Assembly (NCBI GenBank): GCA_023436175.1
Contig: JAEZKE010000036.1
Span: 1 to 18,380, forward strand
DNA: 18,380 nt
DNA from: Methanobacteriota archaeon
GTDB lineage: Archaea; Methanobacteriota; Methanobacteria; Methanobacteriales; Methanobacteriaceae
Direction of reading: 5' to 3'
Numbering within the stretch: position 1 is the first letter of the stretch; the number at the start of each line of letters is the position of its first letter. Positions 7,999 through 15,554 of the stretch are shown here, in pieces. Both the position numbers and the translations under genes were made by a program. The notes under the pieces are model-generated. The model did not search any database. It had not been told where the DNA came from and saw only the letters and a list, made by a program, of their open reading frames with translations.

Positions 7999-8565
7999 TT
8001 ACATAGCATTTGCATTTTTAACTCCCATAAATTTCCTGAATATCTGGGAAAGTGCAAATGAACACAGGAAGTACCATCCAAACCATGAAACTGCCAAAGG
8101 TCCCAATGGCACATGGACATAACTTAGTGGAATTGCATGCCATAATGGAACTAAAAGCACGTAATAAGCAAATTGAGGCAAGTCAATTGCAACCTGATTC
8201 AATAACTGTGATTGAAACATCCAGTAGTATATAATAAGTATTGGAACCCATGTAACTATCATTGGTTTAAATGACATAAACATCATTTCTTTTTGAAGGC
8301 CCATAAATTCCATCTGCTTTTTTTGCATTTTCTCCAATGCTTGCGGATCATTCGCCTTTCTTGCCTCCATCATCTCCTGATTGAATTCCTTCATTTCTTT
8401 TTGAAGATAAGAAAGTCTGTTCTGATTTACGAGAAGCTTGGTTGCAAGAGTGGTTATAAATGCAACTACAGCCGCTATTAAAAATATGGTCATTACTGGA
8501 CCTACTGCATTAATAATTGGATTAAATACTGGATTTAATGCTCCAAAAATTGATTCAAATACCAT
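7999..8565 (-). CDS. DUF106/EMC3-like membrane protein (archaeal YidC/Oxa1 superfamily)
   Basis: This 188-residue membrane protein resembles the archaeal DUF106 family, related to eukaryotic EMC3 and to the YidC/Oxa1/Get1 insertases, which help place proteins in the membrane. After an N-terminal hydrophobic segment (about 20-45) comes a charged, methionine-rich cytosolic coiled coil (about 50-92: LQKEMKEFNQEMMEARKAN and following), then further hydrophobic helices (about 100-120, 130-145, 155-175) and a basic tail. The order of one helix, a long coiled coil, then two or more helices is typical of the family. The ATG has GAGG seven bases upstream. In many archaea this gene sits beside secY and adk; here it stands alone, so it may be a paralogue or a relocated copy. 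Confidence 0.85.
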   Translation of the reverse strand: MVFESIFGALNPVFNPIINAVGPVMTIFLIAAVVAFITTLATKLLVNQNRLSYLQKEMKEFNQEMMEARKANDPQALEKMQKKQMEFMGLQKEMMFMSFKPMIVTWVPILIIYYWMFQSQLLNQVAIDLPQFAYYVLLVPLWHAIPLSYVHVPLGPLAVSWFGWYFLCSFALSQIFRKFMGVKNANAM

Positions 8566-9123
8566 CTGATTTCCTCTTTAGTTTAAGTTAGTTTTTATAA
8601 ATAATTTGAAGTTTCATTTTTAAATTTAAATTCTAATATACATGATTTTTCCAAAATGGAATATATTTTGCAATTGTTAATGTTAATTCTTAGATCTATG
8701 CATATTTAGCAAATAAACTGTTTTATATCTTTTTAGTTTCAAGGCCTAAAAAAATAGTCATGTAACTAATTAAATATTATACTATATAAAGTCACCAATT
8801 TTTCATATACTCATTTTTTGGTGCATAATCACATCGCATAAATAAAATAAATAAACTTTTTACTTTTCTTTAATAAATGCCAATGCAAAATCCATTTTTA
8901 CTTTGACTGTAAGTAGGTTGATTGACTTAACTTACTATGCTATTTAATTAATGAACGTGATTGAAATGAGTTTAACTGCTATTAATTATATTACAGACAT
9001 ATCTCGTTAAAATAATCCATATAATCACTCAAAACCTAATTTAATTAGTTTTGAAATGATATAAAAACACATAGAATAAATTATTAATATTTATAGATTT
9101 AACTGCAACTTAAAAAAAATAAA
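8566..9123. other. AT-rich intergenic region, mostly without recognisable features
   Basis: No supported coding frame, tRNA or rRNA is visible. A TTTAAATTTAAA stretch at about 8619-8631 could be the promoter of the EMC3-like gene on the - strand. On the + strand CTATATAAAG (about 8782-8791) looks like a TATA box with no gene after it. Just downstream CACCAA (8793-8798) and TTGGTG (8818-8823) form a 6-bp inverted repeat. These might mark a small RNA, but the evidence is thin. Confidence 0.4.
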
Positions 9124-9227
9124 GCCCTCGAACACGAGTGTTCGGGGCATGCGAAAACGAAGTTTTCGCGGTTGTGAAACTAAAAGTTTCACAAACATCG
9201 AAATCTTTGATTTCGAGTGAAAATCAC
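9124..9227. repeat. Hairpin array B
   Basis: Four clear hairpins and one weak one are packed together, ending four bases from the stop codon of the PepSY gene. Arms and loops: 9129-9135/9138-9144 (CGAACAC, extended outward by a G-T and two C-G pairs, 2- or 4-base loop), 9151-9158/9162-9169 (8 bp, GAA), 9172-9180/9186-9194 (9 bp, TAAAA), 9198-9205/9209-9216 (8 bp, TTT), 9217-9220/9224-9227 (4 bp, AAA). The 15 bases at 9153-9167 recur exactly in array E (17962-17976). The linker ACATCG (9195-9200, overlapping the fourth stem) is the reverse complement of the CGATGT linker of arrays C and E. Confidence 0.85.
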
Positions 9228-9231
9228 GCCA

Positions 9232-9618
9232 TTAAGGCGCTCCTCCAGCTCCCCCTACATTTTTCCCGGTTAGAGCATCTATATCTATTTCTCCAACATT
9301 TTTTCCGTTTTCTATAACAGGGACAATATATACATATTTACCGTCTATTTTACTTAATGTTGGTGTTCCTGCAGTTGCTCCTGGTTCTTCAATGTATTTT
9401 TGAGCTATTTTTTTAGCTTCTGCTGAAGATATTTTTTTCTGACCGTCATTTGATGCATTAGTATTAGATGCACTGTTATCAGATGAATTATTGCTTGCAG
9501 ATAAATTCTGTTGAGCCTGCTGATTAACAGAATTTGTTGTGTGGTTTCCAGCAGCAGCAAACACTATAGCTGCAGCAGCTACTATTACCACTATTGCAAC
9601 TATTGCTTTTTTAATCAT
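9232..9618 (-). CDS. Exported PepSY-domain protein
   Basis: The product has 128 residues: a short basic N-terminus and hydrophobic helix (MIKKAIVAIVVIVAAAAIVFAAAG, signal anchor or signal peptide), a low-complexity Asn/Ser/Gln linker (about 25-60), and a C-terminal PepSY domain (about 61-122) with the typical KISSAEAKKIAQKYIEEPGA, the strand KIDGKYVYIVPVIENGKNVGEIDIDALTG and a Gly-rich tail. PepSY domains occur in extracytoplasmic proteins and are proposed to inhibit or bind peptidases; the exact role here is unknown. The longest frame begins five codons earlier at 9633, but GGAGG (CCTCC on the + strand, 9625-9629) lies six bases before ATG 9618 and decides the start. Array B follows the stop directly. 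Confidence 0.88.
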   Translation of the reverse strand: MIKKAIVAIVVIVAAAAIVFAAAGNHTTNSVNQQAQQNLSASNNSSDNSASNTNASNDGQKKISSAEAKKIAQKYIEEPGATAGTPTLSKIDGKYVYIVPVIENGKNVGEIDIDALTGKNVGGAGGAP

Positions 9619-10329
9619 TGTTTTCCTCCGCATGATCTAATATAAATTTATTTGAGCATGCATTTTCAATGGCATGAAAGCATTTGACATAATTGATATT
9701 AATTATTTGTAACTCCTGAGTTTTTATTAGATTATTTAAAGTTGTGATTTAACCTTTAAACTTTGATTTTCAGTAGTTATACCGATTATATCAAAATTCA
9801 AAAGCAGTGCAGTGCCATATAATAATAGCACTGTAAAAACCTGCTATACATTAATTATACCGCCTCCATGTCTGAAAAATCCAAAAAAGCATTATGGACT
9901 CTCAGATAACATTCATTATATTTCAGTTCATATAAAGTTTACGGTTTAAAATCCCAAAAAACGCGTTATAAGAGCTCTTTTTTTCATTATAAGCACTTTT
10001 AAAAGGAATTGCAAGACCTATATAAATAGGAAACCTAATCTTTGTTATTTTACGTAAATTAGATGATTTTAAACTTTATTTCTCAAAAAAACTGCTCTTA
10101 ATCTCCCCACAAAAAGGACATTATTACTGTGAAAATACATAACAAACGATTAGATAATGTTCAGTTAGATATTGCCATGCTTAAGATGTTTATTTAAAAT
10201 TAGAACAAGTAAATCTAATGATAACCATTAAAAGCTATTAAAATAATTTTATAAAGAAGATAAAATGTTTTTATAAAGTTTACATATACATATAAAATTA
10301 ATCGGCACTTTTGCAGATAATTAATGGAC
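9619..10329. other. AT-rich intergenic region with scattered dyads
   Basis: No supported coding frame or RNA gene is seen in these 711 bases. Visible items: TTTATATT on the - strand near 9640-9650, a possible TATA box of the PepSY gene but rather close to its start; a small hairpin at 9657-9676 (CATG+CATT, loop TTC, one bulged G); an inverted repeat CAGTGC/GCACTG (9810-9815 with 9828-9833, 12-base loop); and CCTAT/ATAGG around TATAAA at 10017-10030, a promoter-like + strand sequence with no gene behind it. The stretch nearest 10329 holds T tracts on the - strand that may end the kinase transcript. Confidence 0.4.
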
Positions 10330-11517
10330 TTAAAATTTATTTTTATATTCTAATTCTTTAAAAATAATTCTAAATAATGTCCCATTATTTCGTTCAAGCT
10401 CTACAGTACCTCTTAATTGACTTGTTAAACTAATTACAAGTTGCATACCTAATGAATCTGTGTTGTGGAAGTCTAAATCATCTGGAAAACCTATACCATT
10501 ATCATAAACAGACATGGTATAAAATTCATCTTCTTTAGTGATATTTACAGTTATTTTATCTTTTTCACCAAATGGTAATTGCTTTGCACGATTTACTGGA
10601 AACCCATGTTTTATTGAATTTGTTACAAGTTCATTGACAATGAGTCCACAGGGAATAGCTGTATTGATATCTAACAAAATATCATGGATATTTATATTCA
10701 GGATAGTAACGCTTTTGTCAACCCCATATGAATTGAACAGATCCAGTACTAAACTTTGTACATAATCTCCAAAATCGATCCTTGCCAAATCTTCCGATTG
10801 ATACAGTTTTTCATGTATTATTGCCATAGATTTTACACGGTTTTGACTTTCTTTATAAATATCAAGCATTTCTTCATCAGTTATATAACGAGATTGAAGG
10901 TTTAAAAGGCTGCTTATTATTTGTAAATTATTTTTAACTCTGTGATGAATCTCTTTTAAAAGTATTTCCTTTTCTTCAAGGGATTTCTTAAGTTCAATTT
11001 CTATTCGCTCACGTTCATCCATTTCGGTACGTAATACTTCATTGGCTCGGGATAATGCTTCTGTTCTTTCAAGTACTTGTTGCTCTAACTCAAAATGCGC
11101 CTTTCGAAGTGCTTTTTGCGCTTTTTCACGTTCAATCTTTTCATTACATTCTTTTAATGCTCTCTGAATTGCAGGTACTAACTTAGAAAGGTTATTTTTA
11201 AATATATAATCTGTTGCACCTTCTTTAAGTGCATTCACTGCAAATTCTTCCCCTATTTTACCACTTACAAATAAAAAAGGAGTATAAGGACATTTTTCAC
11301 TTGCAATCTTTAAGGCAGAAAGACCGTCGAATTTAGGGAGTGAATGATCAGCCAGGATCAAATCAGGCTTTAGTTCTTCAAGTTCCATTATAAAGTTTTC
11401 TTTAGTTTCCACTCTTTTTGATAAAAATTTTACCCCTTCACGACGCAGTTCATATTCAATTAATTCTGCATCGAATGCAACATCCTCCAATATCAATATT
11501 TTAATCTCTTTTTTCAT
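10330..11517 (-). CDS. Response-regulator-receiver histidine kinase (REC-coiled coil-HisKA_2-HATPase)
   Basis: This soluble signalling protein of 395 residues has a receiver domain in front of a kinase. Receiver (about 5-122): acidic pair Glu11/Asp12, phosphoacceptor Asp57 (LILADHSLP), Ser85 and Lys107. A coiled coil (about 123-185, with repeated heptad-like Glu/Lys/Leu) leads to a HisKA_2 dimerisation helix with phosphoacceptor His191 or His192 (LKEIHHRVKNNLQIISSLLNLQ). The ATPase domain shows the N box NELVTNSIKHG (295-305), DNGIGFP (339-345) and DSLGMQL (354-360). No membrane segment is present. It lies 11 bases after an Rcp1-like response regulator on the same strand, so the two are almost certainly cotranscribed. 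Phosphorylation of Asp57 by a partner kinase could control its own kinase activity, as a relay step. Input signal and target are unknown. Confidence 0.93.
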   Translation of the reverse strand: MKKEIKILILEDVAFDAELIEYELRREGVKFLSKRVETKENFIMELEELKPDLILADHSLPKFDGLSALKIASEKCPYTPFLFVSGKIGEEFAVNALKEGATDYIFKNNLSKLVPAIQRALKECNEKIEREKAQKALRKAHFELEQQVLERTEALSRANEVLRTEMDERERIEIELKKSLEEKEILLKEIHHRVKNNLQIISSLLNLQSRYITDEEMLDIYKESQNRVKSMAIIHEKLYQSEDLARIDFGDYVQSLVLDLFNSYGVDKSVTILNINIHDILLDINTAIPCGLIVNELVTNSIKHGFPVNRAKQLPFGEKDKITVNITKEDEFYTMSVYDNGIGFPDDLDFHNTDSLGMQLVISLTSQLRGTVELERNNGTLFRIIFKELEYKNKF

Positions 11518-11528
11518 GTTACTCTCTC

Positions 11529-11972
11529 TTATTCCGGTGGATTATTAAGTAACATCCAGTACAATCCTAATGTTGAAACAGCTTCTGTAAATTCATCAAA
11601 TTCAACTGGTTTACTAACGTAACTATTCACTCCAAGTTCATAACTTTCTACAATATCCCTATCCTCCTTAGAAGATGTAAGAATAACCACAGGAATCATT
11701 TTAGTTCTATCATCTGCTTTAATAGCTTGAAGAACTTCTAATCCATCTACTTTAGGCATCCTCAGATCGAGTAATATTAACCTCGGAAGCCCTTTCTCTA
11801 TATCCCTTTCAGCATATTTACCTGTAGCAAATATAAAATCTAATGCTTCAGCACCATCTTTAGCCCATACTAACTTATTAGCAAGATTTTTTCTTTTTAA
11901 CGCTCTAATTGTAAGCTCGGCATCAGTCTCGTTATCCTCTACAAGAAGGATTTCAACTTCATTTAAATTCAT
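11529..11972 (-). CDS. Rcp1-like single-domain response regulator
   Basis: The product is a lone receiver domain of 147 residues with no output domain. It has the acidic pair Glu12/Asp13 (ILLVEDNETDAELT), phosphoacceptor Asp69 (LILLDLRMPKVDGLEVL), Thr99/Ser100 (VILTSS) and Lys121 (SYVSKPVEF). The insertion after helix 2 (FATGKYAERDIEKGLPRLILLDL) is typical of the Rcp1 type that partners phytochrome-like and PAS histidine kinases. GGAG lies seven bases before ATG. The hybrid receiver-kinase follows after 11 bases, and the membrane histidine kinase lies upstream on the same strand beyond hairpin array C. The likely role is to carry phosphate between the two kinases or to act by protein contact. 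Confidence 0.93.
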   Translation of the reverse strand: MNLNEVEILLVEDNETDAELTIRALKRKNLANKLVWAKDGAEALDFIFATGKYAERDIEKGLPRLILLDLRMPKVDGLEVLQAIKADDRTKMIPVVILTSSKEDRDIVESYELGVNSYVSKPVEFDEFTEAVSTLGLYWMLLNNPPE

Positions 11973-12034
11973 TCAATATCTCCTTAAATATTTAACCTCG
12001 AATCATCCATTTTATTTAGTAGCCGTCAAAAAAT

Positions 12035-12070
12035 CTGTCGAAATCCTCAAAAATCTCTGATTTTTGGGAG
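12035..12070 (+). repeat. Left inverted end of array C
   Basis: These 36 bases are the reverse complement of 12412-12447 with one difference (G at 12040 against the complement of A). The copy includes a complete small hairpin (CAAAAATC, loop TCT), so the terminal repeat is itself built from an array module. Confidence 0.85.
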
Positions 12071-12411
12071 ATAAGAAATGCTACGCATTTCTTATATTTT
12101 TAATTTCGATGTTTGAGGAATGTAGTTCCTCAACCGCAAAACCAAAGATTTTGCAGGCCACGAAAATTGAAAATCTTCGATTTTCAAACTCGCAAATTTC
12201 AGTTGCGAGAATTACGAAACGACGTTTCGTAAACTTGAAACAAACGTTTCAAGAATTGAAAATTTTCGACGGTTCTAATTTTTCTGGGTGCCAAAGTCTA
12301 CGACTTACAAAATCTTCGATTTTGTAGCCGAGAAAACAAAGCACTTGAAAATCGAAGATTTTCGATGCGTCAAAATTCTTTGAATTTTAGAAAATACGTA
12401 GTATTTTCTAA

Positions 12412-12447
12412 CTCCCAAAAATCAGAGATTTTTGAGGATTTTGACAG
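12412..12447 (-). repeat. Right inverted end of array C
   Basis: This is the inverted partner of 12035-12070. It holds the hairpin CAAAAATC with loop AGA. A related sequence occurs in array A (7748-7777), where the loop is TGT and the outer linker GAGGATTTTGACAG is identical. Confidence 0.85.
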
Positions 12448-12451
12448 TTTT

Positions 12452-13381
12452 CTACGGCTTTGGAAGTGTGAAATAGATAGTTGCTCCATTATCAATTTCC
12501 CCTTCTCCCCAGACACGTCCTCCATGTCTCCGGATAATACGCTGGACAATAGAAAGCCCTACACCAGTTCCTTCAAATTCATCAGCCCCATGTAATCTCT
12601 GGAACAGGCCAAAAAGTTTATTTACATATTTCATATCAAAGCCGGCACCATTATCTTTAACATAATACACATTTTCGTCCTTTCCTTCTTTTGCACCCAC
12701 TTCAATAATTGCTTTTTCTCTAATTTTTGTAAATTTAATAGAATTAGAAATAAGATTAGTAAGAACCTGATTAATTAGTGTCCTATCACCATAAGCTGGT
12801 GGAAGAGACTTAATATTTAGTTGAACATCCCGATCTCCAATGGATAGTTTCATTTCTTCAAATATAGTATTAACAAGTGATTCCATATCTATAGAGGATA
12901 TCCTCATTTCTTGACGACCCGCACGAGATAAAAGGAGAATATCATCAATGAGCTGACCCATTTTCTTGGTATTTTCCCTGACAACATTTAAAAGTCTTTT
13001 ACCTTCCTCATCAAGTTTATCCTCGTAATCTTCTATAACAATACGAGAAAAACCATCTATTGCTCTAAGAGGAACTCTAAGATCATGTGACACAGAATAT
13101 GCAAATGCTTCTAATTCCTTGTTAGCATCTTCCAGTTTTTGACTTTCTTTTTTTAAGTTTTCATTCATTTCATTGAGAATTCTAACTTTCTCCATTCGCT
13201 CACCTAAAAATGCGATTATAATAGCTATAAACATGATCATAACTAATTGAAAATAGCTATCTGAAAATGAAGATCCAAACCGCTGGTAGAAAAGTACAAT
13301 AAAAATTAATATAACTGCTAAAAATACAGGCGCAAACCATGTCCTTTTTCTTCTCCAAATGGATTTTGAAATAACTGACAT
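12452..13381 (-). CDS. Membrane histidine kinase (HisKA-HATPase_c)
   Basis: This sensor kinase of 309 residues has two membrane segments (about 15-32 and 43-60) separated by only about 10 residues, so it has almost no external domain. A coiled coil (about 62-95) leads to the HisKA helix with phosphoacceptor His99 (FAYSVSHDLRVPLRAIDGFS). The ATPase domain shows the N box NLISNSIKF (209-217), DNGAGFD (243-249), the F box (NKLFGLFQRLH) and GTGVGLSIVQ (271-280). The sequence resembles phytochrome-type kinases that pair with Rcp1-like regulators, and such a regulator is the next gene on the strand. GGAG before the ATG is a good ribosome site. Array C begins at its stop codon, which lies inside the array's outer inverted repeat. 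The sensed signal is unknown and may be membrane-derived. Confidence 0.93.
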   Translation of the reverse strand: MSVISKSIWRRKRTWFAPVFLAVILIFIVLFYQRFGSSFSDSYFQLVMIMFIAIIIAFLGERMEKVRILNEMNENLKKESQKLEDANKELEAFAYSVSHDLRVPLRAIDGFSRIVIEDYEDKLDEEGKRLLNVVRENTKKMGQLIDDILLLSRAGRQEMRISSIDMESLVNTIFEEMKLSIGDRDVQLNIKSLPPAYGDRTLINQVLTNLISNSIKFTKIREKAIIEVGAKEGKDENVYYVKDNGAGFDMKYVNKLFGLFQRLHGADEFEGTGVGLSIVQRIIRRHGGRVWGEGEIDNGATIYFTLPKP

Positions 13382-13436
13382 TATATCTCCTTTAATTAAT
13401 ATAACTTCAAAAAAAGTATATTTAATTACGCATTAT

Positions 13437-13444
13437 TAAATATA
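13437..13444 (-). promoter_or_regulatory. TATA box candidate of the two-component cluster
   Basis: On the - strand TATATTTA lies about 60 bases before the kinase start. Transcription would begin near 13412, giving a leader of about 30 bases with the GGAG site. No other obvious promoter is seen before the response regulator, so this one may drive all three signalling genes through array C. Confidence 0.4.
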
Positions 13445-13571
13445 TGCCTTGTTAAGTAAAAAGGTTAAAAGTAAGCAAGTAATACAAAAAAATAGATTAT
13501 TCTGCATAATAAAATATTATGTATCTAGTCAATTTTTCACATTTGCTAAAATAAAATTCATTTTTGTATCA

Positions 13572-13973
13572 TTATGTTTTAAGTTTAACATCAGTACCTG
13601 CTACTTCGTCCAAGTACCTTAATTTTGAGTTTCCAGCCATATAATCTATGATAATATCCACAATTAGTGGAATTCCAAAAATTTTAGATAGATTCCTTAT
13701 AAAAGCTTTCTGGTAATTCATTTTACCATTATCGACAACAACTTCAATTTTCATCGCATTTTTACCAGGGGTGGTACCCAATTTTCCTTCAAAGTATGTA
13801 AAATAAACTATAACAATTAATGCTGTTACAATAAGCCAGTAATTTAAAATTCCAAATATATTTGCTGCTGCAATTAAAGGATATACAATAGCACTAAAAA
13901 TCCACGTAATAATTATTATAATTAAAAAATCTATTATTAAAGCTGCAAACCGTTTGCCCCATAAATTCTGCAT
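13572..13973 (-). CDS. RDD family membrane protein
   Basis: The small membrane protein of 133 residues begins with the RDD signature (GKRFAALIIDFLIII, Arg8 and Asp15), followed by hydrophobic helices at about 10-32 and 40-60, the loop YFEGKLGTTPGKNAMKIEVVVDNG with the conserved TPGK turn typical of RDD proteins, a conserved Arg in helix 3 (FIRNLSKIFGIPLIVDIIIDYM), and a polar tail ending GTDVKLKT. The family is widespread and its biochemical role is mostly unknown; some members affect ion balance. It appears to be a single-gene unit between the kinase and hypE. Confidence 0.87.
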   Translation of the reverse strand: MQNLWGKRFAALIIDFLIIIIITWIFSAIVYPLIAAANIFGILNYWLIVTALIVIVYFTYFEGKLGTTPGKNAMKIEVVVDNGKMNYQKAFIRNLSKIFGIPLIVDIIIDYMAGNSKLRYLDEVAGTDVKLKT

Positions 13974-14020
13974 CGTGTTAACCCCATAATATTTTTATAG
14001 TTCCTCTATTTCTTTAAGCT

Positions 14021-14030
14021 ATAAATATTT
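14021..14030 (-). promoter_or_regulatory. TATA box candidate of the RDD gene
   Basis: AAATATTTAT on the - strand lies about 50 bases before the RDD start, so transcription would begin near 14000 with a short leader. GGGG about 8 bases before the ATG may serve as ribosome site. Confidence 0.35.
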
Positions 14031-14048
14031 TCCTCAAAAATCTGAGCA

Positions 14049-14072
14049 CTAAAATTAAATTTTAAAAAAATG
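14049..14072 (-). terminator. Oligo-T termination region after hypE
   Basis: Read on the - strand the bases just after the hypE stop codon are ATTTTTTTAAAATTTAATTTTAG, with T runs of seven, three and four. This is a typical archaeal termination signal close to the gene end. Confidence 0.5.
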
Positions 14073-14075
14073 AGT

Positions 14076-15086
14076 TTAGCAGACTCTTGGTACAGGATCT
14101 GCTATTGGGGCTTCAAGAATTCTTTTTCCGCCAAGTGAAGTTTCAATAATTACATGTTTATCTTCTGTAACTTCACCAATAATCTGGGCATCTTTACCAT
14201 ATTCTGTACTTCTTATAGCTTCAAGGATTTCTTCAGCTTTATCAGCTTCAACGCCCATTACTACTTTACCTTCGTTTGCAACTTCATAAGGGTCAATTCC
14301 AAGCATTTCTGATGCTGCTATAACCTGTTCTTTAACTGGAATTTTGTCCTCATAAACCATCATTCCAACACCAGATTTGGATGCAAGTTCATTTAAAGCA
14401 TTTGCAATTCCGCCCCTTGTTGGATCTTTCATTGCTTTTACTCCACCAATTTCTAAAGCTTTTTCGATCATTCCCCAAACTGGTGCAACATCAGATTTTA
14501 AATCAGTCTCAAATCCAAACCCTTCACGGTAGGACATGAGTGCAATACCATGATCTCCAACACTACCAGTTAATATTATTTTATTTCCAACTTCAAGTGA
14601 AGCATCACTTGTAACTTCACCTTTTTTAGCTATTCCTATTCCTGTTGTGGAAATAACAATTTTATCAAGCTTATCTTTCTCCATTACCTTTGTATCTCCA
14701 GTTACAAGCGCTACACCAGCTTCAGTACAGGCTTCACCCATGGATTTTATAATTTTCTCGAATTCTTCACTTGTAAATCCTTCACTTATGACCATTGCAT
14801 TTGCAATTGCAAGAGGCTTTGCTCCCATTACAGATACATCATTTACAGTTCCTGTAATTGATAATTTTCCAATGTCTCCTCCAGGGAAAAAGATTGGATC
14901 AACTGTGTGGCTATCTGTACTGATTACAATTTCATATTCGCCAAAGGGAATTGTAGCGCCATCATCAAGCTCTCCAAGCCCTATTCCACCATTGACATTC
15001 TTGTTTTTAATGTTGCTCAGTATAATATCTGATATTAGGCCCTGCATCATTTCTCCACCAGCGCCGTGTGCCATGCTAATTTTCAT
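14076..15086 (-). CDS. hypE: [NiFe]-hydrogenase maturation protein HypE
   Basis: HypE dehydrates the carbamoyl group passed by HypF to its C-terminal cysteine, making the thiocyanate that becomes the CN ligand of the hydrogenase [NiFe] site, with HypC/HypD as partners. The 336 residues have the family length. The N-terminus MAHGAGGEMM, the ATP-binding AIRS-like region (LDDGATIPFGEYEIVISTDSHTVDPIFFPGGDIGKLSITGTVNDVSVMGAKP, about 40-91), DPTRGGIANALNELA and the end PVPRVC with the essential Cys336 are all present. ATG 15086 is preceded by GGGTGA four bases upstream. No other hyp gene is in the window, as is common in methanogens where hyp genes are scattered. The gene is divergent from rps8e across a 761-base gap. 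Confidence 0.96.
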   Translation of the reverse strand: MKISMAHGAGGEMMQGLISDIILSNIKNKNVNGGIGLGELDDGATIPFGEYEIVISTDSHTVDPIFFPGGDIGKLSITGTVNDVSVMGAKPLAIANAMVISEGFTSEEFEKIIKSMGEACTEAGVALVTGDTKVMEKDKLDKIVISTTGIGIAKKGEVTSDASLEVGNKIILTGSVGDHGIALMSYREGFGFETDLKSDVAPVWGMIEKALEIGGVKAMKDPTRGGIANALNELASKSGVGMMVYEDKIPVKEQVIAASEMLGIDPYEVANEGKVVMGVEADKAEEILEAIRSTEYGKDAQIIGEVTEDKHVIIETSLGGKRILEAPIADPVPRVC

Positions 15087-15258
15087 AAGTTCACCCTTTG
15101 TTTTTTTTATTATCTGTGTTTATTTGTTAAAGCTTGAATTAAGTTCATTAAAGCGGTATTTTAATATCGTTTACTAATAAAACTTAAATTCATTAATATG
15201 AATAAGTATAATAAAATATATATTGCTTGGTATATATTACAAGTCAAGAATATATTTT

Positions 15259-15423
15259 ATAGTGAATAACTAAATGTTTCAAACTGTGATCAAAGTCAAA
15301 AATTTTGACCAGTGCAAAGGACATAGGTTTTTTACTTCATATAAACCATGTTGACTTATAACTGAGTATTTCTACTTAAAATTTATCCAGATTCATAAAT
15401 CCAATAATTGTATTATTCACTAT
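15259..15423. repeat. Possible small inverted-end element, copy 1
   Basis: ATAGTGAATAA (15259-15269) and TTATTCACTAT (15413-15423) are perfect 11-bp inverted ends of a 165-base stretch. Inside, about 35 bases from the left end, is GTCAAAAATTTTGACCA. A 172-base stretch at 15555-15726 has similar ends and a similar internal dyad. It has no coding capacity. Confidence 0.4.
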
Positions 15424-15554
15424 GATAAATTGAGTTGAAACTTTAAATATTTATATGTTCGCTGAATATATTCTGATATACTCAAGTAATCAAATTCAAA
15501 GATATCTATAAATAATGTGTCTTAGAATAAAAAATATAATACTACTAAATTATT

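Larger units (their letters stand above)
12021..12459. repeat. Hairpin array C, with long inverted ends
   Basis: About 15 hairpins fill nearly the whole gap between the kinase and response-regulator genes. Arms (loops): 12048-12055/12059-12066 (TCT), 12071-12081/12085-12095 (11 bp, TAC), 12113-12120/12126-12133 (TGTAG), 12136-12143/12147-12154 (AAA, one mismatch), 12167-12175/12179-12187 (TTC), 12189-12195/12203-12209, 12212-12220/12224-12232 (GAC), 12234-12241/12246-12253 (AAAC), 12254-12257/12261-12264 (GAA), 12294-12298/12302-12306 (TAC), 12306-12314/12318-12326 (TTC), 12345-12353/12357-12365 (GAA), 12372-12378/12382-12388 (TTT), 12388-12397/12401-12410 (GTA), 12416-12423/12427-12434 (AGA). 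Ends 12035-12070 and 12412-12447 are inverted copies, 35/36 identical; AGCCGT at 12021 and ACGGCT at 12454 extend the symmetry to about 50 bases per side. The right end overlaps the kinase stop codon. Confidence 0.88.

Noticed and set aside
12064..12595. Open frames of 76-87 codons on the + strand in and next to array C
   Set aside because: They are read through hairpin repeats and antisense to the kinase gene, with no conserved protein features.
14647..15177. A 176-codon open frame on the + strand over hypE
   Set aside because: It is a shadow of hypE, rich in Ser/Pro/Ile as expected from the opposite strand, with no domain.
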